In this document: in pieces, positions 1 through 7,647 of the stretch
How positions within the stretch are numbered: the first letter of the stretch is position 1
Layout of the letters: each line of letters starts with the position of its first letter
NCBI GenBank assembly: GCA_032054765.1
Contig: DAMBSC010000013.1
Coordinates: forward strand, 1-64,000
Origin: DFXE01 sp032054765
GTDB lineage: Bacteria > Bacteroidota > Bacteroidia > Bacteroidales > Tannerellaceae
Direction: 5' to 3'
DNA: 64,000 nt
The notes under the pieces: generated by a model
Databases searched by the model: none
The model's input: the letters and a program-made list of their open reading frames with translations, nothing else
What the model was told of the DNA's origin: nothing
Program-made: the position numbers and the translations under genes

Positions 1-131
1 ATTTATATATAATAACTTAAGTGTAATTAGATGCAATTTATTGCATCACTAGTAAATTCAAATAATCAAGAATTCCCAATTCTTTCCAGAAAGCCTCATT
101 TACTTTGTCGTATAATCAAAAATGAAATAAG

Positions 132-575
132 ATGAAGAAAATAGGATTTATTATGATTTGCTTATCAGTAATATTTACAACTGCTAAAGCTGATAATGAA
201 GAAATAACCAGAGATACATCATTGTTACCGGAGAATAGCCGGAATTTTATTTCCACTTATTTTGGACAAGCAGATATATCTCATATTAAGATTGAAAAGT
301 TTTTGTTCCGGGTCAAGAATTATGATGTTATTCTGACTGATGGAACGAATGTAGAATTTGATAGCTCAGGAGAATGGCAGGAAATAGATGGAAATAAAAC
401 ATCCATCCCGAATGCTCTTATACCAAAGGAAATTCAATCCTATCTACAAACTTCTTTTGTAGGGAAAAAGGTTGTTTCCATTGAAAGAGAGAGAGGCAAA
501 TATGATGTTGTCCTTGAGAATGGTCTTGAATTGACTTTCGATAAACAAGGCCGTCTTATTGAAATAGATGATTAA
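132..575 (+). CDS. PepSY-like exported small protein
   Basis: A 147-residue exported protein that I read as a PepSY-like (DUF2874-type) member common in Bacteroidota; no biochemical role is established for these. Residues 1-20 are a signal peptide (Lys-Lys start, hydrophobic core, cleavage after TAKA). The rest is two similar beta-rich halves, each with a YDV-x-L...G...FD pattern (YDVILTDGTNVEFD and YDVVLENGLELTFD) followed by an acidic EID. A lipoprotein with the same repeat begins 25 bp downstream, so the two are probably co-transcribed. The ATG directly precedes the signal peptide. The fold call is moderately sure; the function is unknown. Confidence 0.7.
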   Translation: MKKIGFIMICLSVIFTTAKADNEEITRDTSLLPENSRNFISTYFGQADISHIKIEKFLFRVKNYDVILTDGTNVEFDSSGEWQEIDGNKTSIPNALIPKEIQSYLQTSFVGKKVVSIERERGKYDVVLENGLELTFDKQGRLIEIDD

Positions 576-600
576 TTTTTCATTTAAATATATATAGATT

Positions 601-1431
601 ATGAAAGCAAGATTTTTTTTATTGAGTTTATTAGTATGTTATCCTCTAACATTTATAGCATGTGATGATGACGATAACTACACACCCGAAGACGTCGTGT
701 TAAACACTTTTAATAGCATGTATCCGGATGCTAAAAGAGTAGAATGGGAAACAAAAGCTGCTTATAAAGTTGCAGATTTTCATTTTAATTCCAAAGAAAT
801 GGAAGCATGGTTTGAAGCAAACGGAAAATGGGTAATGACGGAAACAGATATCCTTTTCGATGAACTACCGAGCACAGTGCAAGATTCTTTCAAAAGTAGT
901 ATGTATGCAACATGGAGAGTGGAAGATGTTGATAAACTTGAAAGGTCGGAAACTGAAGTTATATACATTATAGAAGTTGAAGAAGGTAAAAATGAGTTTG
1001 ATCTGTATTATACGGAAGACGGTACATTAATAAAGGAAGTCAATGATAATGACCAAAATGGCTATGAACCAATAACTCTTCCATCTTCTGTTACCGAAAA
1101 GATAAACGAAATGTATCCCGGCGCAAAGATTCTTGAATTTGAAAGAGAACACTCCAATCTGGAAGTCGACATTTTAGATGGTAGAATACATAAAGATGTT
1201 ATTTTTAATGACAAAAATGAATGGCTATATACAGAGTGGGAAATACGAACATCCGATGTTCCGGAGGTAGTAATGACCGCGCTCAAAACGACGGAATATG
1301 CTAACTATAAAATAGATGATATAGATGTGTTTGAAAAGCCGGACGGATTATTCTATGTATTTGAATTAGAATCCGGTAATAAAGAAGTTCATTTAACTAT
1401 TAAAGCTGACGGAACAATTGTTAATACCTAA
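601..1431 (+). CDS. PepSY-like repeat lipoprotein
   Basis: A 276-residue predicted lipoprotein. The signal peptide ends in a lipobox (LTFIAC, Cys at about 21), followed by a run of Asp (DDDDN), which in Bacteroidota is compatible with surface export. The mature part contains repeated units of about 65 residues starting 'MYPDAKRVEWE' / 'MYPGAKILEFERE', with lines such as VEAWFEANGKW-like and DVIFNDKNEW, matching the PepSY-like (DUF2874) pattern. It follows a smaller protein of the same family by 25 bp and ends before a hairpin at 1459-1490. Likely a periplasm- or surface-facing sensor or inhibitor-like protein, but that is inference. Confidence 0.7.
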   Translation: MKARFFLLSLLVCYPLTFIACDDDDNYTPEDVVLNTFNSMYPDAKRVEWETKAAYKVADFHFNSKEMEAWFEANGKWVMTETDILFDELPSTVQDSFKSSMYATWRVEDVDKLERSETEVIYIIEVEEGKNEFDLYYTEDGTLIKEVNDNDQNGYEPITLPSSVTEKINEMYPGAKILEFEREHSNLEVDILDGRIHKDVIFNDKNEWLYTEWEIRTSDVPEVVMTALKTTEYANYKIDDIDVFEKPDGLFYVFELESGNKEVHLTIKADGTIVNT

Positions 1432-1458
1432 TAGTCAGACTTAACTGTGTAAAACTTG

Positions 1459-1495
1459 AAGGGGCTGTCCAAATAAGGGGCAAGCCCCTTTCTGC
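1459..1495 (+). terminator. Rho-independent-like terminator after PepSY-like pair
   Basis: AAGGGGCT at 1459-1466 pairs with AGCCCCTT at 1483-1490, with a 16-nt loop that itself contains GGGGC, followed by a pyrimidine-rich tail (TCTGCTTTT). It lies 28 bp after the lipoprotein stop. Confidence 0.6.
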
Positions 1496-1556
1496 TTTTA
1501 ATACTATCATTTTACTGTTGCATTCAGTATATATTTATAATTTATGTCTTATATAG

Positions 1557-1648
1557 TTACGTTTGACATATGTTGAATACGTGTTCAACATATGTCGAAT
1601 TTATATTCAACAATTGTTGAATTCAAATTCAATATATGTCAAACGTAA
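1557..1648. repeat. Array A: four 22-bp palindromic units
   Basis: Four imperfect palindromes lie with centres at 1569/1570, 1591/1592, 1613/1614 and 1635/1636, exactly 22 bp apart. Each has the form TTCAAC-NNNN-GTTGAA with variants, with central ATAT, ATAT, AATT and ATAT. Secondary symmetry centres fall 11 bp between them (for example the ACGT at 1579-1582). The outer ends are inverted repeats: 15 perfect bp (1557-1571 against 1634-1648), extending to 22 bp with one mismatch. Units 1 and 2 also form a perfect 13-bp stem (1565-1577 with 1584-1596). Function unknown. Confidence 0.85.
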
Positions 1649-1707
1649 AATTTATCAACATCCGGCTGCCTAATTATTGATGGTTTCTTATTTTTGATTT
1701 GGTAGCC

Positions 1708-1736
1708 TTGACTTTTAAAACCTTATCGTATCTTTG
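1708..1736 (+). promoter_or_regulatory. Bacteroidota-type promoter of CDF transporter
   Basis: TATCTTTG at 1729-1736 fits the TAnnTTTG -7 consensus. A TTG (in TTGAC) at 1708-1710 lies 18 bp upstream as a -33 element. The transporter ATG follows 19 bp after the box. Confidence 0.65.
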
Positions 1737-1755
1737 TCTGCTTAATTATGTTTAA

Positions 1756-2682
1756 ATGAATGAAGATGTTTCGAGGCAAAGAATATTGATAAAAACATCC
1801 TGGATTAGTACGATCGGGAATTCAATATTGTCATTGTCGAAGATTGTAGTAGGCTTGCTTTCCGGTAGTTTGGCCGTTCTCGGAGATGGTATTGATTCAG
1901 CCACTGATGTAATTATCTCTATTGTAATGATCTTTACAGCCCGGATTGTAAGCAAAGCACCAACTAAGAAATATGTTTACGGATATGAGAAAGCGGAAAG
2001 TATAGCAACAAAGATACTTTCCCTTATTATTTTTTATGCAGGTGTACAGATGCTTGTCTCATCAGTTGAATATCTTTTCTCTTCTGAAGAAAGGGAGATA
2101 CCGTCGGCTATTGCTATTTATGTAACCGTTTTTTCTATAGTAGGAAAATTATTACTATCTCTTTACCAGTATCGTCAGGGAAAACGAATAAACAGCTCGT
2201 TATTGACGGCTAATGCTGTGAATATGCGTAATGATGTATTAATCTCCGTAGGGGTTCTTACGGGATTAATATTTACTTTTTTATGTAATTTACCTATTCT
2301 GGATGTTATTACCGGTTTACTAATCAGTTTGTTTATTATTCGATCATCCATAAAGATATTTATGGAGTCAAATGTCGAATTGATGGATGGTGTAAAGGAC
2401 GAAACCGTTTATAATAAAATATTTGAAGCGGTACGAAAAGTACAGGGTGCAAGTAATCCGCACAGGGTACGTTCACATCAGATTGGAAATATGTATATGA
2501 TCGTATTGGATATCGAAGCGGACGGAAATATAACATTATGTGAAGCACATGAAATAGCCCAACTAGTAGAGAACAGTATTAAGGAGACTATAGAAAATGT
2601 ATATGATATAGTCGTACATGTGGAGCCAAAAGGGACTCATCATGTGGAAGAAAAATTTGGTATAGACCAAAAGATGATATAA
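1756..2682 (+). CDS. Cation diffusion facilitator (CDF) family metal exporter
   Basis: A 308-residue inner membrane protein with about six transmembrane segments in residues 15-200 and a cytoplasmic C-terminal domain of about 90 residues (residues 210-300, ending in a His-containing tail), as in CDF proton/metal antiporters. The TM2 site reads IDSATD (D47, D51). The TM5 site reads NMRND (N156, D160), where zinc-type members have His-x-x-x-Asp. This substitution argues against canonical Zn2+ specificity and could mean Mn2+, Fe2+ or another ion; that is inference. It is a single gene with its own promoter; a lactonase gene follows after 40 bp. Confidence 0.88.
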   Translation: MNEDVSRQRILIKTSWISTIGNSILSLSKIVVGLLSGSLAVLGDGIDSATDVIISIVMIFTARIVSKAPTKKYVYGYEKAESIATKILSLIIFYAGVQMLVSSVEYLFSSEEREIPSAIAIYVTVFSIVGKLLLSLYQYRQGKRINSSLLTANAVNMRNDVLISVGVLTGLIFTFLCNLPILDVITGLLISLFIIRSSIKIFMESNVELMDGVKDETVYNKIFEAVRKVQGASNPHRVRSHQIGNMYMIVLDIEADGNITLCEAHEIAQLVENSIKETIENVYDIVVHVEPKGTHHVEEKFGIDQKMI

Positions 2683-2722
2683 AGAAATTGATTATATTAG
2701 GGCGTTTTTAATAGAAATAATT

Positions 2723-3772
2723 ATGAGTAATATTTTGTATTTATTGATAGGGACATACACGTTAGGGGTGAGTGAAGGAGTTTATTTGTATAAATTTGAT
2801 ACACTGACCGGGAACTCTGAATATGTAAATATGGTTAAGGTCGAGAATCCTTCATATCTGGAAGTTACTAAAGACGGTAAGTATATATATGCCGTAACAG
2901 AGAATAGTGAAGGACCTTCCTTCGCAAATGCGATCTCATTTAATGCAGAAAAACAAACTTTGTCTTTATTAAATAGTGAGGAGACTAACGGTGTCGCACC
3001 CTGTAATATTGCAATAGATCCTGAAGGAAGATATGTTGTAACAGCTAATTATGGAGGGGGTAGCCTTTCTGTTTTTAAGATTGAAAATGATAAATCCTTA
3101 TCTTCCATTAAACAGCTTATTCAGTATGAAGGACAAGGAGCAGATAAGGAGAGACAAGAGAGTCCTCATTTACATTGTGTGATCTTCTCCCCAGATAATA
3201 AATATTTATTTGCTACAGATTTGGGTACTGACCAGATCTATCGGTTTGATACTTATAATACATCTGCTGAAATACTGAATAGAAAGACTATGAAGTCTTA
3301 TAAAGTAGCTGATGGTTCAGGTCCTCGCCATCTGGTCTTTCATCCAACGGGAAACTATGCTTATCTGATAAATGAATTATCAGGTAATGTTATGGGGTTT
3401 GATTATAATGATGGTGACCTTTCATTATTCCAGACTATTGATGCTGACACTTTACAGGCACAAGGAAGTGCAGATATAGGAATTACTCCCAATGGTAAAT
3501 ATTTGTATGCTTCTAACCGATTAAAAGGAGATGGTATTGCTATATTCTCTATTGATCCTGCAAACGGTAGATTAACCAAAGTGGGTTATCAGGAAACAGG
3601 AATACATCCTCGTAATTTTGTGATATCTCCTAACGGTAAATATCTCTTATGCGCCAGTCGTGACAGTAATATAATTGAAATCTTTGAAATTAATGATAAA
3701 ACAGGTTTATTGCAGAATATTCAAAAAGATATAAAAGTAGATATGCCCGTTTGTCTTAAATTTATTAACTGA
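2723..3772 (+). CDS. Lactonase family protein (6-phosphogluconolactonase-like)
   Basis: A 349-residue seven-bladed beta-propeller of the YbhE/Pgl lactonase family, whose characterised members hydrolyse 6-phosphogluconolactone in the pentose phosphate pathway. Repeated blade motifs are visible (DGKYIYAVTENS, DPEGRYVVTANYGGGS, SPDNKYLFATDLGTD, PNGKYLYASNR, SPNGKYLLCASRDSN). The family marker GTYT occurs at residues 10-13. There is no signal peptide, so it is cytoplasmic. It lies 7 bp upstream of an OmpA-like lipoprotein and may share its transcript. The family is secure; the exact substrate is not. Confidence 0.88.
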   Translation: MSNILYLLIGTYTLGVSEGVYLYKFDTLTGNSEYVNMVKVENPSYLEVTKDGKYIYAVTENSEGPSFANAISFNAEKQTLSLLNSEETNGVAPCNIAIDPEGRYVVTANYGGGSLSVFKIENDKSLSSIKQLIQYEGQGADKERQESPHLHCVIFSPDNKYLFATDLGTDQIYRFDTYNTSAEILNRKTMKSYKVADGSGPRHLVFHPTGNYAYLINELSGNVMGFDYNDGDLSLFQTIDADTLQAQGSADIGITPNGKYLYASNRLKGDGIAIFSIDPANGRLTKVGYQETGIHPRNFVISPNGKYLLCASRDSNIIEIFEINDKTGLLQNIQKDIKVDMPVCLKFIN

Positions 3773-3779
3773 TACAGAT

Positions 3780-4613
3780 ATGAAAAAGGCATGTTTATTT
3801 ATTTTACTGACAGTGTTGGTTTGTTCATCATGTGTTACCAAAAAGAAATACATGCTGGCCGAAAATGGTAGACTGGAAGCGATTAAGCGTGGAGAGGACT
3901 TAAAAAAACAGTTAGTCGACTGTCTGGATGAAAGCAATGTATTATCCACGCGCTTAGAAGAATTGGTTGCTGATACTACAGCCATAGGGAAAGAATTACG
4001 TTACCTTCAATCTTTACTGACATCTAACTTAAGTGAACAGGATAAACTAAATGCTCTGCTGAATCAGAAAATGGATGAGCTAAGCAAGCGTGAACAGACC
4101 ATTAATGAGCTTCAGGATATGATCAAAGAACAGAGTCAAAAGGTTCAAAATCTATTGGCTAGCGTAAAAGATGCACTGCTAGGCTTTGGCTCTGATGAAT
4201 TGACGGTAGAAGAAAAGAATGGTAAAGTATATGTTGCTATGTCGGATAAACTTCTATTTGAATCGGGTAGTGCGAAAGTAGATAAACGAGGAAAAGAAGC
4301 TCTGGCTATGCTGGCGGGTGTGTTGAATAAGCAAACTGATATAGATGTATTTATCGAAGGACATACAGATACGAAACCTATTAATACTGTTCAATTCAAA
4401 GACAATTGGGACCTAAGTGTAATACGGGCAACATCTGTAGTGAGGATACTTACAAAAGATTATGCTGTAAGCCCGCTACAAATTCAACCTTGCGGAAGAG
4501 GTGAATACATGCCTGTAGCGACAAATGAAACCGCCGAAGGCCGTAGCCGTAACAGGCGCACAGAGATTATAATGGCGCCTAAGTTGGATAAATTATTGAA
4601 AATACTGCAATAG
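3780..4613 (+). CDS. OmpA family peptidoglycan-binding lipoprotein with coiled coil
   Basis: A 277-residue outer-membrane-anchored lipoprotein. A hydrophobic signal ends in the lipobox VCSSC (Cys about 19). Residues about 30-130 are charged and heptad-like, with long Leu/Glu/Lys stretches, so a coiled-coil stalk is likely. The C-terminal 120 residues are an OmpA-type domain (LLFESGSAKVDKRG, IEGHTDT, NWDLSVIRA, GRSRNRRTEI), including the Asp and Arg that contact diaminopimelate in this family. It probably tethers outer membrane to murein. It ends 6 bp from the convergent acetyltransferase gene, with no obvious terminator between them. Confidence 0.87.
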   Translation: MKKACLFILLTVLVCSSCVTKKKYMLAENGRLEAIKRGEDLKKQLVDCLDESNVLSTRLEELVADTTAIGKELRYLQSLLTSNLSEQDKLNALLNQKMDELSKREQTINELQDMIKEQSQKVQNLLASVKDALLGFGSDELTVEEKNGKVYVAMSDKLLFESGSAKVDKRGKEALAMLAGVLNKQTDIDVFIEGHTDTKPINTVQFKDNWDLSVIRATSVVRILTKDYAVSPLQIQPCGRGEYMPVATNETAEGRSRNRRTEIIMAPKLDKLLKILQ

Positions 4614-4619
4614 AAAGAA

Positions 4620-5204
4620 CTATTCCAGCATTTTAATAACTTTACATGGATTTCCTATTGCCAGGCAGTTAGCCGGAATTGATTTTGTAACTACACTTCC
4701 TGCGCCAATTGTTGTATTATCACCAATAGTAACCCCGGGTAGGATAACGGAACCTCCCCCTATCCATACATTACTTCCAATGGTTACGGGTGCAGAATAG
4801 CTCAGCCAAAACGGAAAGCCTTCCCCTTCTGATTGAGATAGACGTTCTAAAGGTTTAACAGGGTGAGTTACCGCATATATCTGCACACTTGGACCTATAC
4901 CTGAATTATCTCCTATCGTAATTCTATTACAATCCAGAAATACACAATTCATATTAATTTCAATGTTATTTCCCAGATGAATATTCTCTCCATAATCTAC
5001 GAATATAGGTGCCGATACCCATACATTTTCTCCATGTGAACCTAAAAGTTCATTTAAAATTTTATCAATTAATTTTTTGTCGGTAGTATCGGCCATACTA
5101 TACTCTCTCATCAATTGTTTAGCATAGTGCCAACGGGTAATCAATTCTTTATCACCTGCATCGTATAGTTCGCCGGCGAGCATTTTTTCTTTTTCAGTCT
5201 TCAT
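4620..5204 (-). CDS. Maltose/galactoside O-acetyltransferase family protein
   Basis: A 194-residue left-handed beta-helix acyltransferase of the Maa/LacA type. An N-terminal Mac domain (EKEKMLAGELYDAGDKEL) precedes hexapeptide repeats (IHLGNNIEINMNC, ITIGDNSGIGPSVQIYAVTHP, VTIGSNVWIGGGSVILPGV, TIGAGSVVTKSIPANCLAIGNP). The catalytic His is in AVTHPV. These enzymes move acetyl from acetyl-CoA to a sugar hydroxyl in the cytoplasm; the sugar cannot be told here. The length is typical. A CAAAAGTA box at 5261-5268 on the minus strand is its likely promoter. Confidence 0.9.
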   Translation of the reverse strand: MKTEKEKMLAGELYDAGDKELITRWHYAKQLMREYSMADTTDKKLIDKILNELLGSHGENVWVSAPIFVDYGENIHLGNNIEINMNCVFLDCNRITIGDNSGIGPSVQIYAVTHPVKPLERLSQSEGEGFPFWLSYSAPVTIGSNVWIGGGSVILPGVTIGDNTTIGAGSVVTKSIPANCLAIGNPCKVIKMLE

Positions 5205-5260
5205 AGTATAACATTATTTTAAACTTTATTCTTTCCCGTTTGTTAGTTAAATAGAAACAA

Positions 5261-5268
5261 CAAAAGTA
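5261..5268 (-). promoter_or_regulatory. -7 box of the acetyltransferase gene
   Basis: CAAAAGTA on the + strand reads TACTTTTG on the minus strand and fits TAnnTTTG. It lies 57 bp upstream of the acetyltransferase start, in the divergent gap shared with the OsmC/Ohr gene. Confidence 0.5.
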
Positions 5269-5277
5269 ATAATAATT

Positions 5278-5697
5278 ATGGATGCATTATATACAGCAGT
5301 AGCAACATCCGTTGGAGGTAGAAGTGGACATGTTAAGTCATCTGACGGAGTATTAGATTTTGAAGTTATGCCCCCAAAAGAAATGGGCGGACCCGGCGGC
5401 CCCTACACTAACCCTGAACAATTATTCGCCGCAGGTTATTCAGCATGTTTTGGTAGTGCAATCAATCATGTTGCATTGAAACAAAGAAAGAGAGTTGAGT
5501 CTGCTGTAACAGCAAAAGTAAGTATAGGGAATAAACCCGAAGGTGGTTTTATGCTTGCTGTAGAAATGGATGTAGAAATGGCAGGCATTGATCAAAAGGA
5601 AGCTGAGGAATTAGTTAAAGAAGCTCATAAGGTATGCCCCTATTCCAATGCAACAAGAAATAATGTGGTAGTTACATTAAAAGTGACAACCAAATAA
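5278..5697 (+). CDS. Organic hydroperoxide resistance protein (OsmC/Ohr family)
   Basis: A 139-residue thiol peroxidase of the Ohr subgroup, which reduces organic hydroperoxides in the cytoplasm. The two redox cysteines are in context: YSACFGSA near residue 60 and VCPYSNATR near residue 123. The N-terminus (LYTAVATSVGGRSGHVKSSD) and the PPKEMGGPGG loop are typical of Ohr rather than OsmC. The length is standard. It is monocistronic, with a strong hairpin terminator at 5724-5752, and divergent from the acetyltransferase gene. The DsbA-like gene downstream is on the same strand but behind the terminator. Confidence 0.92.
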   Translation: MDALYTAVATSVGGRSGHVKSSDGVLDFEVMPPKEMGGPGGPYTNPEQLFAAGYSACFGSAINHVALKQRKRVESAVTAKVSIGNKPEGGFMLAVEMDVEMAGIDQKEAEELVKEAHKVCPYSNATRNNVVVTLKVTTK

Positions 5698-5723
5698 TAG
5701 AAACGTCAATATATATATCCTTA

Positions 5724-5755
5724 AAAGGTTGAACAAGAAACGTTCAACCTTTATT
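5724..5755 (+). terminator. Terminator after Ohr gene
   Basis: AAAGGTTGAAC at 5724-5734 pairs perfectly with GTTCAACCTTT at 5742-5752 around a 7-nt loop. The T-rich end (TTTATTAT) follows. Confidence 0.75.
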
Positions 5756-5830
5756 ATATGTGACAAAAACAAATAGATAAACATGAATGTTATTATCTAA
5801 AAAAATAAATGTTGAATTAAAGATATAATT

Positions 5831-6364
5831 ATGGCTATAAAAATAAATGATAGCGATCACATTCTAGGACCAAAGAATGCTCCTGTTGAATTAGTTGAAT
5901 ATGCAGATTATCAATGTCCATATTGTAAGAAGGCACATTATATAATTAAAAATCTGAAAGAAAAAATGGGTGATAATTTAACATTTGTTTTCAGAAATTT
6001 TCCTTTATCAGAGTTACATGCAAATGCTGTCGATGCAGCCATTGCTGCAGAAGCAGCAGCTAAACAAGGAAAATTCTGGGAAATGAATGATTTATTGTTT
6101 GAAAACCAAGTATATCTCAATGATTATAACCTGATTGAATATGCTGAAGAATTACAACTTGATATATCCGTTTTTCAATCAGATTTTAGTAGTGAAGAAT
6201 GTTATCAAAAAGTGCAGAACGATTATGAGACAGGTATAAAGAACGGAGTACAGGGTACACCAACCTTTTTTATTAATGGACAACGTTTTGAAGGAAACTG
6301 GACAACTCCGGAATTTATAGAATTTATGGAATCGTATGTAAAAGAAAAAAATAATGTAGGTTGA
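5831..6364 (+). CDS. DsbA-like thioredoxin-fold oxidoreductase, cytoplasmic
   Basis: A 177-residue thioredoxin-fold protein of the DsbA/DSBA-like group. The active site is CPYC at about residues 29-32 (ADYQCPYCKKAH). An inserted helical domain occupies about residues 60-140, and the cis-proline loop is GTPTFFING near residue 150. There is no signal peptide or lipobox, so it acts in the cytoplasm unless exported by another route, unlike classic DsbA. It may reduce or isomerise disulfides or work with the upstream peroxidase gene; that is inference. A bidirectional terminator at 6513-6544 follows. Confidence 0.85.
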   Translation: MAIKINDSDHILGPKNAPVELVEYADYQCPYCKKAHYIIKNLKEKMGDNLTFVFRNFPLSELHANAVDAAIAAEAAAKQGKFWEMNDLLFENQVYLNDYNLIEYAEELQLDISVFQSDFSSEECYQKVQNDYETGIKNGVQGTPTFFINGQRFEGNWTTPEFIEFMESYVKEKNNVG

Positions 6365-6512
6365 ACAAAATAACGTTTAGTTTGTTTTAATAATATAATT
6401 CTTATTCGATTTAAGAAGCTGGTTGACTATGAAAGAAAAAAGCCCTTATTCGAGAAAGACTATTATTGGACAAGCAACAAGATTTATTCTTAATATAACC
6501 AATAATTATGAT

Positions 6513-6548
6513 AAAAGCATCTCTAAATTAATAGAGATGCTTTTTTAT
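6513..6548. terminator. Bidirectional terminator between DsbA-like and BACON genes
   Basis: AAAAGCATCTCT at 6513-6524 pairs with AGAGATGCTTTT at 6533-6544 (12 bp, 8-nt loop), with T runs on both strands. It sits between convergent genes ending at 6364 and 6568. Confidence 0.8.
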
Positions 6549-6567
6549 TAGAATAGTTGATCTGAAA

Positions 6568-6987
6568 TTATTCAGGAATATCTATTCCATTTTGTGTTAA
6601 ATCGAATTCTTCTGAGTCTGTTCCTGTTGATATTTCTACATTCAATGTCCGGACTTCTTCCTTATTCTCATCTACTTTAATTTTAAGGAATTCGCCATCA
6701 TCTCCTTTTATTACGGTAAACCATTCACCTCTAATTGTATCAATCGGAGAAGAAGGAATAATAGTATCCGGTTCTATGTGTGCACTATCGGTATAAACAA
6801 CCTCGCTGATATTCCAGTTCAGGTTGCCTTCCGCTTTGATATTTAATTCATTAGCTTCCGCATCAATCGTTTCTTTTGATTTCTCTAACGTTACAGGCTC
6901 TTCAACTGGTTTTTTGTCATCATCATCATCACTACAAGCAGTCATAATTAAGGATACAGCTAAGATGGATAAAAGAATTTTTTTCAT
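6568..6987 (-). CDS. BACON-type small lipoprotein
   Basis: A 139-residue lipoprotein. I start at the ATG at 6987, where a typical lipoprotein signal begins (MKKILLSILAVSLIMTAC, Cys 18) followed by SDDDDD, an acidic stretch compatible with surface export. An in-frame upstream ATG at 7140 would add 51 residues of non-signal character and is less likely. The mature part resembles a single BACON (immunoglobulin-like) domain: a NLNWNIS strand, EWFTVIKGDDGEFLKIKVDEN, and the closing 'F-x-L-T-Q-x-G' (FDLTQNG). BACON domains often accompany glycan-acting proteins. No partner gene is adjacent. Confidence 0.68.
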   Translation of the reverse strand: MKKILLSILAVSLIMTACSDDDDDKKPVEEPVTLEKSKETIDAEANELNIKAEGNLNWNISEVVYTDSAHIEPDTIIPSSPIDTIRGEWFTVIKGDDGEFLKIKVDENKEEVRTLNVEISTGTDSEEFDLTQNGIDIPE

Positions 6988-7135
6988 ACTATATATACGG
7001 TTACCTATACACCATAAGGTTTTTAATGAGAAATAATAATATATTAAATAATCACATAAATATATCTGGTATCCAAGGTCAAAAGCTTTTACGATTATAT
7101 AGATGAGATATTTGTAATTGTGCTGCATGATATTA

Positions 7136-7194
7136 TACATTTATTTATCAAATAAATGTATGATGAATTTTAAATCGCAGTAAAACAGTGTTTT
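7136..7194 (-). terminator. Hairpins downstream of hyaD
   Basis: Two short inverted repeats follow the hyaD stop when read on the minus strand: TAAAAC/GTTTTA at 7180-7194 and an 11-bp stem TACATTTATTT (7136-7146) with AAATAAATGTA (7150-7160). Neither has a long U tract, so the terminator role is tentative. Confidence 0.35.
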
Positions 7195-7206
7195 ATGGGT
7201 TTGATT

Positions 7207-7647
7207 TTATAGTAGATTTTTTATAGTTTTTTTAATTTCAGGAATACAGGCTTGTAGAGTTGGAGTTAATTCTGTTCCTACATGGCTTATGTCTTCAACA
7301 GATACTACAATCAGAAAAATTTCAGGGAGTGAATCTGTTAGTATCATAGCTTCAATCATATCTTTAAGACCTATTTCATGAGCACTCATTAATGGTGGAA
7401 AGTCGGATGCATATTTGGGACGGATGATTCTTACCGTACTGGGTGGATGATTGTCGAGTGTAGCATCTACCATTATAATTCTATCATATCCTTGTAGCCA
7501 GCTAAGTAAATGTAATCCCCCAGTACCACCATCCATTAAAGTTATGTTGGAAGGTAATTTTTCCTGTTCAAGTGCACGAATTACATGTATCCCAATACCT
7601 TCATCTTTTAAGAGCAGGTTTCCTACTCCTAATATGAGTGTTTTCAT
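7207..7647 (-). CDS. hyaD: [NiFe] hydrogenase maturation endopeptidase
   Basis: A 146-residue HyaD/HybD-type protease that removes the C-terminal tail of the hydrogenase large subunit once nickel is inserted. The family N-terminus is clear (ILGVGNLLLKDEGIGIH, with the metal-binding Glu in DEG), then VDATLDNHPP (second metal-binding Asp) and SAHEIGL (His). It is the last gene of the hyp-hya operon and overlaps hyaC by 4 bp. Its substrate is almost certainly the large subunit encoded two genes upstream, which still carries a 15-residue tail. Confidence 0.95.
   Translation of the reverse strand: MKTLILGVGNLLLKDEGIGIHVIRALEQEKLPSNITLMDGGTGGLHLLSWLQGYDRIIMVDATLDNHPPSTVRIIRPKYASDFPPLMSAHEIGLKDMIEAMILTDSLPEIFLIVVSVEDISHVGTELTPTLQACIPEIKKTIKNLL

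Larger units (their letters stand above)
1432..1755. other. 324-bp intergenic region with terminator, 22-bp array and promoter
   Basis: This gap holds, in order, a terminator hairpin (1459-1490), an AT-rich spacer, a four-unit 22-bp palindromic array (1557-1648), and a TTG/TATCTTTG promoter (1708-1736) for the metal transporter gene. I see no reading frame with coding character. Confidence 0.7.

Noticed and set aside
30..47. Palindrome GATGCAAT/ATTGCATC at the left edge
   Set aside because: A perfect 8-bp inverted repeat, but without a T tract and with unknown upstream context; could be a terminator of an unseen gene or an operator, so not annotated.
6429..6551. 40-codon open frame (MKEKSPYSRK...) between the DsbA-like and BACON genes
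   Set aside because: It reads straight through the bidirectional terminator hairpin, has no promoter box or ribosome binding sequence that I can see, and no recognisable domain.
6988..7140. Longer start for the BACON lipoprotein
   Set aside because: The extra 51 residues would place the lipoprotein signal in the middle of the protein.
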